Of a DNA stretch of 24,988 bases, positions 7,267 to 14,701 are shown piece by piece; positions within the stretch are counted from its first letter, which is position 1; each line of letters opens with the position of its first letter. The position numbers and the translations under genes are program-made. The stretch is from positions 1 through 24,988 of the forward strand of contig JAOPWF010000077.1 of the NCBI GenBank assembly GCA_025965815.1. The letters run 5' to 3'. This DNA comes from Mycobacterium sp. Lineage in GTDB: Bacteria > Actinomycetota > Actinomycetes > Mycobacteriales > Mycobacteriaceae. The notes below the pieces were generated by a model, which had not been told where the DNA came from, did not search any database, and saw only the letters and a program-made list of their open reading frames with translations.

Positions 7267-8214
7267 GTGACTTCAGCTACAGGCGTCGGCCTGGCGACCG
7301 TTTTCGCCGACGGAACGGTGCTTGACACCTGGTTTCCGGCACCGGAACTGGATGACTCCGCACAGGAGTCGGGCACGGTGCGACTGTCGGTGGCGGAGCT
7401 TCCCGAAGAACTCGCCGCGCTGACCGGACCCGACGAGGACCGCGGCACCGAGACCGTGGCTGTGCGCACCGTGATCGGGTCGCTGGACGACAAGGCGGTC
7501 GACGCATATGACGCCTACCTGCGGCTGCACCTGCTGTCCCATCGGCTGGTGGCACCGCACGGCCTGAACGCAGACGGCTTCTTCGGGGTGCTCACCAACG
7601 TGGTGTGGACGAACCACGGGCCGTGCGCGGTGGACGATTTCGAGGTGGTTCGGGCGCGGTTGCGCCGACGCGGCCCGGTGACGGTCTACGGCGTCGACAA
7701 GTTCCCGCGGATGGTCGACTACGTGATTCCGACCGGGGTGCGCGTCGCCGACGCGGACCGGGTGCGCCTCGGTGCGCACCTGGCGTCAGGAACGACGGTG
7801 ATGCACGAAGGCTTCGTCAACTACAACGCAGGCACGCTCGGCACCTCGATGGTGGAGGGCCGCATCTCGGCGGGTGTGGTGGTCGACGACGGCTCCGACA
7901 TCGGCGGCGGAGCGTCGATTATGGGCACGCTGTCCGGCGGCGGCACCCACGTCATCTCGGTGGGCAAGCGCTGCCTGCTCGGAGCCAACTCCGGACTCGG
8001 TATATCGCTGGGCGACGACTGCGTGATCGAGGCCGGCCTGTATGTGACGGCAGGCACCAAGGTCACCACACCGGACGGCACCGCGGTCAAGGCCCGCGAG
8101 CTGTCCGGCGCCAATAACCTGCTGTTCCGCCGGAATTCGGTGACCGGGGCGGTGGAGGTGGTGTCCCGCGACGGGCAGGGCATCGCCCTCAACGAGGCGC
8201 TGCACGCCAACTAG
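7267..8214 (+). CDS. dapD: Tetrahydrodipicolinate N-succinyltransferase, actinobacterial type (315 aa)
   Basis: The enzyme uses succinyl-CoA to succinylate tetrahydrodipicolinate, two steps before DapE. The N-terminal half carries the actinobacterial DapD pattern ([19 protein letters not shown] near the middle). The C-terminal half is a left-handed beta-helix of hexapeptide repeats, with Gly-rich turns in [17 protein letters not shown] and in [20 protein letters not shown]. It ends with the usual NNLLFRRNS segment. The length is close to the roughly 317 aa of M. tuberculosis DapD. GTG 7267 is chosen from the -10 spacing and family N-terminus. The divergent dapE-dapD arrangement agrees with M. 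tuberculosis from memory. Confidence 0.95.
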   Translation: MTSATGVGLATVFADGTVLDTWFPAPELDDSAQESGTVRLSVAELPEELAALTGPDEDRGTETVAVRTVIGSLDDKAVDAYDAYLRLHLLSHRLVAPHGLNADGFFGVLTNVVWTNHGPCAVDDFEVVRARLRRRGPVTVYGVDKFPRMVDYVIPTGVRVADADRVRLGAHLASGTTVMHEGFVNYNAGTLGTSMVEGRISAGVVVDDGSDIGGGASIMGTLSGGGTHVISVGKRCLLGANSGLGISLGDDCVIEAGLYVTAGTKVTTPDGTAVKARELSGANNLLFRRNSVTGAVEVVSRDGQGIALNEALHAN

Positions 8215-8225
8215 CGTCGTTGCCC

Positions 8226-8256
8226 TTGTGCACGCTAGTCTTTGTGCACGCTCGTC
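8226..8256. repeat. Tandem repeat of TTGTGCACGCT(A/C)GTC, period 16
   Basis: TTGTGCACGCTAGTC (8226-8240) and TTGTGCACGCTCGTC (8242-8256) differ at one base. The unit resembles one arm of the 64-bp palindromic repeat found at 9609-9672 and 24272-24335, so it may be a remnant of that element. Confidence 0.6.
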
Positions 8257-8292
8257 GCGAGTTTTGGAGGAGTCAAGGACACGCGGCCGGCG

Positions 8293-8298
8293 TAGATT
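8293..8298 (+). promoter_or_regulatory. Candidate -10 box for leaderless glycosyltransferase transcript
   Basis: TAGATT lies 8 nt before ATG 8307, the same geometry as at dapD. A GGAGGAG sequence at 8266-8272 has no start codon at ribosome-binding distance, which also argues that the ATG is read without a leader. Confidence 0.5.
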
Positions 8299-8306
8299 CT
8301 GCGGTT

Positions 8307-9590
8307 ATGAGCCGCCAGCCCACCGTTGCCCTCTTCCCCGAACCCGGTGCATGGGGACCGACGAACAACCTGGTGGCGATCGGAAACCACCTGCGCGAAC
8401 GCGGTATGCGGGTCGTCTTCGTGGCGGAGGAGTCGTTCCAGGGCGAACTGGAGGCGCGCGGGTTCGAGGAGCGGCTGATGCGGCTGGCGCCACCGCCCGA
8501 GCACGAGGAGGCCGTCGGCGAGGGCTGGGCCCAGTTCGTGCGAACCACCTCACCCGAGTTCCGCAAGCCGACCATCGAACAGTTGGAGACCGTCACGGCG
8601 CCGATCTGGGCCGAGTTCGTCGAGGGCGCCGAGTATTCGCACGACCGCCTGACCGAGATCTGGGCCGACATCCGGCCCGACGCGATCCTGCTCGACTGCG
8701 TCGCCAGCTTTCCTTCGGTGTCCCTGGCCGGCTGCCCCTGGGCGCGGATCGTCTCGGCCAATCCGCTGGAGATGACGGACACGGACATCCCGCCGGTCTT
8801 CTCCGGATACCCGGCGAACGATCGCACCGGATGGCAGGAGTTTCGCGACGAGTACCGTCGACTGACCGGTCCGCTGCTGGAGCGCTACTCGGCCTTTCAC
8901 GTGCAGTGTGCCGCGAAGCCGCTCCCGGATAACGACTTTCAGTACGAGTCCCCGCATCTCAATCTCTACATGTATCCGGCCGAGCTCGACTACCAGCGGT
9001 CCAGACCGCTCGGACCGACCTGGCATCGCATCGACACCTCGACCCGAAACTCCGCCGGCGCATTCGACGTGACCGACAAGGTCGGCAGCGACGGCAAGCT
9101 GGTCTATCTCTCCCTCGGCAGTCTGGGCTGCATGGACGTGCCGCTGATGCAGCGGGTGATCGACTCGCTCGACAAGACGCCGCACCGGGTGATCGTCTCG
9201 ATGGGCCCACTGCACCATCAGTTGACGCTCGGCGAGCGGATGTGGGGCGAGCAGTTCGTTCCGCAGACCGCGATCGTGCCGCAGTGCGACGTGATGATCA
9301 CGCACGGCGGCAATAACACTGTGGGAGAGGCCTTCACGTTCGGCGTGCCGACGATCGTGCTGCCGCTGTTCTGGGATCAGTACGACAACGCGCAGCGCAT
9401 CGACGAGTGCGGCTTCGGGGTGCGGCTCGCCACCTACGACTTCTCAGACGACGAACTACACGCCACCATCGAGCGCCTTCGCACTGATCAGGAATTGGCA
9501 GCCAGACTCGGCGCGATCGCCAAGCGGCTACAGGCATCCCCGGGACGCCTGCACGCCGTGGACCTGATCGAGCAACTGGTCCGTAGCTGA
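8307..9590 (+). CDS. GT1-family (GT-B fold) glycosyltransferase, MGT/UGT-like (427 aa)
   Basis: The C-terminal nucleotide-sugar site is clear: H333-G-G-N-N-T-x2-E341, then PTIVLPLFWDQ with the D-Q pair at 357-358, matching the UGT/macrolide-glycosyltransferase signature. The N-terminal Rossmann domain starts at once (TVALFPEPGAWGPTNNLVAIGNHL) and includes the usual R-G-M-R-V-x-F-V-A strand. The loop that normally reads GHVNP, holding the catalytic His, reads GPTNN here, so the general base is missing or has moved. ATG 8307 is chosen because family homology begins there and a -10 box sits 8 nt upstream; the frame is open further upstream but the added residues look random. The acceptor is unknown: natural products, lipids or antibiotics are all possible. 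It faces the VOC gene across a palindromic repeat. Confidence 0.85.
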   Translation: MSRQPTVALFPEPGAWGPTNNLVAIGNHLRERGMRVVFVAEESFQGELEARGFEERLMRLAPPPEHEEAVGEGWAQFVRTTSPEFRKPTIEQLETVTAPIWAEFVEGAEYSHDRLTEIWADIRPDAILLDCVASFPSVSLAGCPWARIVSANPLEMTDTDIPPVFSGYPANDRTGWQEFRDEYRRLTGPLLERYSAFHVQCAAKPLPDNDFQYESPHLNLYMYPAELDYQRSRPLGPTWHRIDTSTRNSAGAFDVTDKVGSDGKLVYLSLGSLGCMDVPLMQRVIDSLDKTPHRVIVSMGPLHHQLTLGERMWGEQFVPQTAIVPQCDVMITHGGNNTVGEAFTFGVPTIVLPLFWDQYDNAQRIDECGFGVRLATYDFSDDELHATIERLRTDQELAARLGAIAKRLQASPGRLHAVDLIEQLVRS

Positions 9591-9608
9591 GGGCCAGTCG
9601 GTCACGCA

Positions 9609-9672
9609 GCGCGAGCGTGCACAAAATGTCGCTTCAACGCGGCGTGTCGATGTGCAGACACGCACCTTCGCG
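9609..9672 (-). repeat. 64-bp dispersed palindromic repeat, copy 1 (inverse orientation)
   Basis: Read on the minus strand, this segment aligns without gaps to 24272-24335; by hand count about 47 of 64 bases are identical. The outer arms GCGCGAGCGTGC and CGCACCTTCGCG form a long imperfect inverted repeat. It lies between two convergent genes (glycosyltransferase and VOC protein). Confidence 0.75.
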
Positions 9673-9723
9673 GGAGTGATGGCCTCAGCTCGCGGGAGCT
9701 GGTGAGGGCGCCAGTTCGCGGGA
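9668..9723. repeat. Three direct copies of TCGCGGGA
   Basis: TCGCGGGA occurs at 9668-9675, 9690-9697 and 9716-9723. The first and third are followed by (G/A)TGATGGC, suggesting local duplication next to the palindromic repeat. Confidence 0.5.
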
Positions 9724-9733
9724 ATGATGGCAG

Positions 9734-10084
9734 TTAGTCTTCGGCGGCGAGGATGCAGAACTCGTTGCCTTCCGGGTCGGCCAGCACCACCCAGGTTTCC
9801 TCGCCCTGGCCGATGTCGACGTGCCGGGCGCCGAGCCAGATCAGCCGGTCGACCTCGCCCTGCTGATCGTCGGGCTTGAAATCGAAGTGGATGCGGTTCT
9901 TCACAACCTTGTCGTCGGGCACCGCGAGGAACAGCCAGTTCGGACCCGCACCCGGCGGCGCGTGCAACACCACATCGCCGTCGTCGTCGACATCCTGCGG
10001 CCACCCCAGCACCCTCGACCACCAGCCACCCAGCGCGGAGGCATCGAGCGCGTCTATGCAGATCTCGTCAAACTTCAGGCTCAT
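9734..10084 (-). CDS. VOC-superfamily (glyoxalase/bleomycin-resistance-like) protein (116 aa)
   Basis: This is a small single-domain protein with the VOC pattern: an N-terminal DEICIDALDASALGGWWSRVLGW block, a central NRIHFDFKPDD strand, and the closing VVLADPEGNEFCIL motif, where the E in EGNEF is typical of the metal-binding or substrate loop. VOC proteins include lyases, dioxygenases and antibiotic-binding proteins; the substrate cannot be read from sequence. The ATG overlaps the stop of fadD36 (ATGA), so the two are translated as one operon. It is convergent with the glycosyltransferase. Confidence 0.82.
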   Translation of the reverse strand: MSLKFDEICIDALDASALGGWWSRVLGWPQDVDDDGDVVLHAPPGAGPNWLFLAVPDDKVVKNRIHFDFKPDDQQGEVDRLIWLGARHVDIGQGEETWVVLADPEGNEFCILAAED

Positions 10085-11490
10085 GTCCCCAGCTCCTTCT
10101 TCAGTACCTTGCCCATCGCATTGCGCGGCAGACTGTCGACGATGCGGACCTCCCGCGGCCGCTTGTGCACCGAAAGCTCCTGCGCGACAAAATCGATGAG
10201 CGCTGTGGGCTCGACTTTGGCATCTGGTGAGCCGACGACGAAGGCCACGATCCGCTGGCCCAGGTCCGCATCGGGCAGCCCGACGACGGCGACCTCGGCG
10301 ACGCCCGGGTGCCCCAACAGCGCCGTCTCGACCTCCCCCGCACCGATCCGGTAGCCACCGGACTTGATCAGGTCGACCGACTCACGCCCGACGATACGGT
10401 GCATGCCGTCACCGTCGACCACAGCGACGTCGCCGGTGCGATACCAGCCATCGGCATCGACGGCCTCCGCGGTGGCGTCCGGTCGATTCAGGTAGCCGTC
10501 GAACAGCATCGGGCCGGTAACCTGCAGCCCCCCAATGGTTTCGCCGTCGTGCGGCACGGGCGCCCCGTCGTCGTCGACCAGCCGTGTCCGCACACCCGAC
10601 AACGGCATACCAACCCAGCCCGGCCGCCGCTCACCGTCGACCAGTGTGCTCAGCGCGATCAACGACTCGGTACTGCCGTACCGCTCCACCGGTGCGTGCC
10701 CAGTGAGTTCGGCCAGCCGGGAGAACACCGGGACCGGTAGCGGCGCGCTACCCGACACCAGCAGCCGCGCCGACGACAAGGCCAGCGCCGCATCCAGATT
10801 GGCCACCACCCGCGACCACACGGTCGGTACGCCGAAGTACAGCGTCCCCCTTGCGGCGGCGTAGCCGGCAGGCGTGGGTTTGCCGGTGTGCACGAACCGA
10901 TTTCCGATCCGCAGCGATCCCAGCAACCCAAGCACGAGGCCGTGCACATGGAACAGCGGCAGACCGTGCACCAGCGTGTCGTCAGGGGTCCACTGCCAGG
11001 CCTGCGCCAGCGCGTCCAGGTTGGCGGCGATCGCCCGCCGGCTCAGCAGCACGCCCTTCGGCGGTCCGGTGGTGCCGGAGGTGTACAACACCAGCGCGGT
11101 GGCGTCCGGTGACGGCTCCGCGTAGCGGTGCCACGACCGGGCATGCAAACGAACCGGAATGTGCGGCAGGCCTTCGGGGTCGTCGGGCTTTTCGCCGAGC
11201 CACGCCTGCGCGCCGGAGTCGGCCAGGATGTGCCTGCGTTCGGCCGCGCCGACGTCGGCCGGGACCGGCACAAACGGGACACCGGCGATCAGGCAGCCGG
11301 TGACGGCCAGCACCGTGGCCGCGGTCGGGGTGGCCAGCACCGCAACCCGGCGGGCACCGCCGACCCGCTCGGCCACCGACGTCGCGGCGCCGACCAGGTC
11401 GCTGCGGCTCAGCACGACTCCGCCGATGCTCACCGCGTCGCCGATGTCGTGTCCGGCGGCGGCTACGGGATCCAACGAGGCCAGCAGCAC
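10081..11490 (-). CDS. fadD36: Acyl-CoA/acyl-AMP ligase FadD36 (469 aa)
   Basis: This adenylate-forming enzyme activates a carboxylic acid via acyl-AMP, probably forming the CoA thioester. Motifs seen are the P-loop YTSGTTGPPKGV, the A4/A5 region VERYGSTES, the A7 motif GWYRTGDVAV, and the C-terminal K-SGGYRIGAGEVE with the late catalytic Lys in NAMGKVLKKEL. The sequence is very close to the M. tuberculosis FadD36 (Rv1193) I remember, which begins MLLASL. I therefore place the start at GTG 11490 (VLLASLDP) rather than upstream in the same open frame. A minus-strand TAGCCT box sits 7 nt before that GTG. The stop overlaps the VOC start. The substrate is unknown; FadD36 may be linked to lipid degradation. 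Confidence 0.92.
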   Translation of the reverse strand: MLLASLDPVAAAGHDIGDAVSIGGVVLSRSDLVGAATSVAERVGGARRVAVLATPTAATVLAVTGCLIAGVPFVPVPADVGAAERRHILADSGAQAWLGEKPDDPEGLPHIPVRLHARSWHRYAEPSPDATALVLYTSGTTGPPKGVLLSRRAIAANLDALAQAWQWTPDDTLVHGLPLFHVHGLVLGLLGSLRIGNRFVHTGKPTPAGYAAARGTLYFGVPTVWSRVVANLDAALALSSARLLVSGSAPLPVPVFSRLAELTGHAPVERYGSTESLIALSTLVDGERRPGWVGMPLSGVRTRLVDDDGAPVPHDGETIGGLQVTGPMLFDGYLNRPDATAEAVDADGWYRTGDVAVVDGDGMHRIVGRESVDLIKSGGYRIGAGEVETALLGHPGVAEVAVVGLPDADLGQRIVAFVVGSPDAKVEPTALIDFVAQELSVHKRPREVRIVDSLPRNAMGKVLKKELGT

Positions 11491-11497
11491 GCCAGCG

Positions 11498-11503
11498 AGG
11501 CTA
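11498..11503 (-). promoter_or_regulatory. Candidate -10 box for leaderless fadD36 transcript
   Basis: Minus-strand TAGCCT is followed by 7 nt and the GTG start of fadD36. The hexamer is identical to that in front of dapE. Confidence 0.5.
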
Positions 11504-11520
11504 CCCGTCCCGCTCTCGGC

Positions 11521-11526
11521 GATACT
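11521..11526 (+). promoter_or_regulatory. Weak candidate -10 box for the Nudix gene
   Basis: GATACT lies 7 nt before GTG 11534, with no Shine-Dalgarno sequence. It is a weaker -10 match than the others in the window. Confidence 0.3.
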
Positions 11527-11533
11527 TGGCGGC

Positions 11534-12073
11534 GTGGAGCCCATTGCGCGTGTCGCATCCCGCGAGGTGTACCGAAACAACTGGATGACTGTGCGCGAGG
11601 ACGAGATCCGCCGCCCGGACGGCTCGACCGGGATCTACGGCGTGATCGACAAACCGGCTTACGCGCTGGTCATCGCCGCCGACGGCGGCCGGTTCCGGCT
11701 GGTCGAGCAGTACCGCTACCCGTTGGGCGAGCGCCGCTGGGAGTTCCCGCAGGGTACCGCGCCGGATCTGGCGGAGATGGCGCCGGCCGAGCTGGCCGCG
11801 CGCGAGCTGCGCGAAGAGACCGGCCTGCGGGCCGGGTCGATGGTGGTGCTCGGGCGGCTCGACGTGGCGCCCGGGATGAGCAGCCAGCGCGGCTGGGTGT
11901 TCCTGGCGACGGACATCACCGAGGGCGATCCGGAGCGCGAGCACGAGGAACAGGACATGCACAGCGACTGGTTCTCCCGCGCGGACGTCGAGCGGATGAT
12001 CCGCAGCGGCGAGATCACCGACTCGCAGTCCATCGCCGCGTTCGCCCAGCTGATGCTCAGCGAGCGACCCTAA
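11534..12073 (+). CDS. Nudix hydrolase, ADP-ribose/nucleoside-diphosphate-sugar type (179 aa)
   Basis: The Nudix box core RELREETGL is clear, preceded by the EQYRYPLGERRWEFPQG segment that in ADP-ribose-type Nudix enzymes leads into the box. The upstream part of the box is slightly irregular: the Glu before it is one residue further away than in the consensus. Such enzymes hydrolyse a nucleoside diphosphate linked to another group and need Mg2+; the substrate is not fixed by sequence. GTG 11534 is selected because homology-like sequence (EPIARVASREVYRNNW) begins there and fadD36 is read from the opposite strand 43 bp away. The TAA interlocks with the stop of the SDR pseudogene. Confidence 0.82.
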   Translation: MEPIARVASREVYRNNWMTVREDEIRRPDGSTGIYGVIDKPAYALVIAADGGRFRLVEQYRYPLGERRWEFPQGTAPDLAEMAPAELAARELREETGLRAGSMVVLGRLDVAPGMSSQRGWVFLATDITEGDPEREHEEQDMHSDWFSRADVERMIRSGEITDSQSIAAFAQLMLSERP

Positions 12074-12696
12074 TCAAAGACCGCCGACCGGCCGAGGCGC
12101 TCCCACGCCACCAGCTCGGCGTTCGCACTTTCCAGTGCGCCCGAAACGGCGTCGACGGCGTCGTTGCCGAGTACCAGTCGCAGCGGCGGGCCGCCGAATT
12201 CAGCGCGACGAGGATGGCGGCGGCGGCCTTGGCGGGTCGCCGGGCTGCTTGCCGTCGTCGTCGGGCATGCCGGTCCGCCGCGGCTCAATCTGTTCGTCGT
12301 AGGCCGGAATCGGGTGGACACCAGCAGCGCGCCGGGACCGTTGAATGACGTCCGGAATGCGCCTGGCTCAACGATCAGCACCTGGATGCCGAACCGGTCG
12401 ACCTCCTTGGCCAGCGCCTCCGACCAGCCCTCCAACGCGAACTTGGTCGCGGAGTAGGCCCCGACGCCGGAAAACGTGAAACGACCGCCCATGCTGCTCA
12501 TCTGGACGATCGCTCCGGATCCGCGCTCGGGCATCTGCGGGAGCAGGTGCGGTGGCCACCAGGTCGGCGAGAGTGTCGGGGCGACGGGCCGCGGCCACCA
12601 CGGTGTCGCCGGTGGCCAGCGCCGTCCGGCGATAGCCCGCCCGAAACCCGAGTTGGCCCCGGTGATCAGCCACACTCGCTGTTGGTCGGATGCCAT
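12070..12696 (-). pseudogene. Decayed short-chain dehydrogenase/reductase (SDR) gene
   Basis: Reading begins well at ATG 12696, with AGGAGG (12703-12708 on plus) ahead of it and the SDR nucleotide motif TGANSGFG. The frame then shifts near 12622-12630: ALATGDTVVAAARRPDTLADLVATAP continues in another frame. It returns near 12545-12552 to SGAIVQMSSMGG and the catalytic YSATK. The stretch that normally holds the NNAG motif (about 60-70 codons) is missing at that junction. Further frame changes occur near 12310, 12235 and 12190 before the normal tail (LRLVLGNDAVDAV). At least four frame changes plus an internal deletion make a working enzyme unlikely. Sequencing indels could explain some of the shifts, but less easily the deletion. 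Confidence 0.8.
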
Positions 12697-12702
12697 TGGG
12701 TG

Positions 12703-12708
12703 CCTCCT
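12703..12708 (-). promoter_or_regulatory. Relic ribosome binding site of the SDR pseudogene
   Basis: Minus-strand AGGAGG is 6 nt before ATG 12696. It fixes the original start and excludes the upstream extension of the open frame. Confidence 0.6.
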
Positions 12709-12748
12709 GTCGGATTCGCCAGTGCTACCCCATCTATCCCGCACATCC

Positions 12749-12795
12749 GCCAGTTTGTCCACTGCACACCACTTTCGCAGCCACGCAAAACTGGC
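12749..12795. repeat. 8-bp inverted repeat between the SDR pseudogene and the small ORF
   Basis: GCCAGTTT (12749-12756) and AAACTGGC (12788-12795) are inverted arms separated by 31 bases. It could be an operator or a terminator remnant of the upstream gene; no function is shown. Confidence 0.35.
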
Positions 12796-12812
12796 CGACA
12801 AGCGACCCTGCG

Positions 12813-13115
12813 TCAGTGGAGCCCTGCAACGTTGTCATGACCGTCTTCAACCAGCGACAGCTCGGGCGAACCGTCGTAGTCGGACTCGGCGCAGCCGGGG
12901 AACTGCTCGCGCAGCGCGTCGAGCATGGCGATGAGGCGATTGGCCTCGTTGTCGCATCGGGTCGCAAAGGTGAGGCTGGTTCGATAGCGGCGGCTGCGTC
13001 GAAGGCGCTCCACTTCGTCCAGCAGCGGATTCAGCAGATCAACGAATGCCTTGGCCTGCTCACGATCCCCGCGACTCGCATGCGCGTCTCTCGGCACGGC
13101 TCGACTGGCAGTCAT
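12813..13115 (-). CDS. Small hypothetical protein (100 aa)
   Basis: I do not recognise a family. The product is charged and mostly helical; its core, from EQAKAFVDLLNPLLDEVERLRR to LIAMLDALREQFP, looks like two amphipathic helices. GC-rich third codon positions in this frame support it as coding. No signal peptide or membrane segment is seen, and no convincing ribosome binding site precedes ATG 13115. It lies 63 bp downstream of the GH27 gene on the same strand, so co-transcription is possible. Confidence 0.55.
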   Translation of the reverse strand: MTASRAVPRDAHASRGDREQAKAFVDLLNPLLDEVERLRRSRRYRTSLTFATRCDNEANRLIAMLDALREQFPGCAESDYDGSPELSLVEDGHDNVAGLH

Positions 13116-13178
13116 CGCGCGTAGCGTCGCAAGACGAAGCTGAAAGAACGCTGAGACCGCCGCCAGAGGTGCTCGGCG

Positions 13179-14582
13179 TCACTGGCAGCGTGGGCTTATC
13201 CGCAGCAGGTCCACGCCATGGGCGGGGACCGATGAACTCCCGACGATGCCGGTGGTGGTGCTGTCGGAGTGGGTCCAGAGATTACGGACGGTGTAGCACC
13301 GTGCCTGCTCGAGCCCGAGCGCGGTGACGCTGGTCTCAATGCCGACGGGTCTGTCACCGGGATTGAACAGCGCGACCGCCGCAGCGCCGTCGGCGAGTGG
13401 CTTGACGATGACCCGGCTGTCAGTGCGCGTCGGTGCGCCCTGGGCGACGAGCGGATCCTGGTCGACGGCGATGACCTCGCGATTGGTGAGGATGGCGCGG
13501 GTTTGTTCCGACATGGTGCGTACGTCGTTGCCGGCGATCAGTGGAGCGGCCAGCATCGCCCACAGCGAGAAATGCGCACGTTGTTCGGTGTCGGAGAGGC
13601 TTGGCCGCTGGGGACCGACCAGCGCAACGAGTTCCGGGGACAACGGTGGCGGCTGATAGGCCTGCATCAGTTGCTCAGGGGTCAGACTGCCCGGCGACGC
13701 GAGGGTGGGCAGCATGCTGGGATGGCCCTTGACGAAGTCGGCCCACGGGAGCCCCACCACCAGCATGTCGGGGTCGTTCCAGTGCCGGGGACGGCTGCGC
13801 GCAGCCACCGGCGCCGCGGCCTCGAATTCGGCTGGGACACTGTACATATCGAGCGACGATGATCCGACGGTGTCAGCGGCGGCCGACCCGTTGCGCCACA
13901 GCGGGAACAGATCGACGGTGTTACGGGTCATGTCGGCGATACCCGTCCAGTCATACCGCGAGCCCGCGGTCGGATCCTCGGAGCTGTTGGGGTTGATGCT
14001 GTAAAGGATGCGGCGTCCGCTGGCGCGCAACGCGTCCCGCATGGCCGTGAAGACCCGCACCTGATCGGTATGCGTCGCGTCGATGCGACACCAGTCGTAC
14101 TTCAGGTAATCAATGCCCCAGGCTGCGAACGTTTTCGCATCCGTTGTCTCGTGGCCCGCGCTCCCGTTCGCCGGTGCTTGTCCGCAGATCTCGTTGTAGG
14201 GACTGGAGTACAACCCCAGAAACATGCCGCGGTCATGTGCGTAGCGCGACAGGACCGCGATCCCGCCCGGGAATCTGTCGGGGTCGGCGTCAAGGTGCCC
14301 ATTCCATCCGCGGCGTGGCGCGGCCCAACCCGCGTCGAGGTTCACGTAGCGATAACCGGCATCCCGCATGCCGGAGCTGATCATGGCGTCGATGGTGGCT
14401 TTGATGGACTGCTCGGTCAGCTCGATGCCAGAGTTCCACGAGTTCCAGCCCATCGGCGGCGACTGGTTCGGCAGCGGCCCGGGATCCTGCGGCGCGGCGC
14501 AGCCAGAGGTCAGTCCACCGAACGCGCTGAGCAACAGGAGCGTCACCAGGGCAAGGCGCGCCGACCGTCCGCACCACATCAT
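13179..14582 (-). CDS. Secreted/lipid-anchored GH27 alpha-galactosidase-like glycoside hydrolase (467 aa)
   Basis: A basic start, a hydrophobic run (LALVTLLLLSAFGGL) and TSGC with Cys28 indicate a lipoprotein-type signal, though the -3 position is Thr rather than Leu. The mature protein starts with the GH27 hallmark PPMGWNSWN, then VNLDAGW. The nucleophile Asp is in YLKYDWC and the acid/base Asp in RHWNDPDML. A C-terminal beta domain (VALFNPGDRPV onward) follows. GH27 enzymes release alpha-galactose or related sugars such as beta-L-arabinopyranose with retention. ATG 14582 (or the adjacent ATG 14579) is used because the signal peptide starts there; the open frame upstream lacks signal-like sequence. 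It may scavenge plant or algal oligosaccharides outside the cell; the exact sugar is unknown. Confidence 0.88.
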   Translation of the reverse strand: MMWCGRSARLALVTLLLLSAFGGLTSGCAAPQDPGPLPNQSPPMGWNSWNSGIELTEQSIKATIDAMISSGMRDAGYRYVNLDAGWAAPRRGWNGHLDADPDRFPGGIAVLSRYAHDRGMFLGLYSSPYNEICGQAPANGSAGHETTDAKTFAAWGIDYLKYDWCRIDATHTDQVRVFTAMRDALRASGRRILYSINPNSSEDPTAGSRYDWTGIADMTRNTVDLFPLWRNGSAAADTVGSSSLDMYSVPAEFEAAAPVAARSRPRHWNDPDMLVVGLPWADFVKGHPSMLPTLASPGSLTPEQLMQAYQPPPLSPELVALVGPQRPSLSDTEQRAHFSLWAMLAAPLIAGNDVRTMSEQTRAILTNREVIAVDQDPLVAQGAPTRTDSRVIVKPLADGAAAVALFNPGDRPVGIETSVTALGLEQARCYTVRNLWTHSDSTTTGIVGSSSVPAHGVDLLRISPRCQ

Positions 14583-14701
14583 CTGTCCAGGGTGGCATGC
14601 CGCGCTGTCACCGATTCCTTTCCCGCAGGCCAACGGTCTACCTGTGTGGAAGTGCCGCGACGTTTGGCGTGGCAGGGCTGAAGCTAAGGACAAACGACAA
14701 C

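Noticed and set aside
8220..8306. Possible N-terminal extension of the glycosyltransferase
   Set aside because: It covers the tandem repeat and a -10 box, has no start codon after the GGAGGAG, and its residues do not resemble the family.
12070..12801. Intact SDR gene in a single open frame
   Set aside because: The frame is open throughout, but it is made of alternating real and out-of-frame segments and lacks the NNAG region.
14583..14693. Longer N-terminus for the GH27 protein
   Set aside because: It would place 37 residues before the signal peptide; export signals start at ATG 14582.
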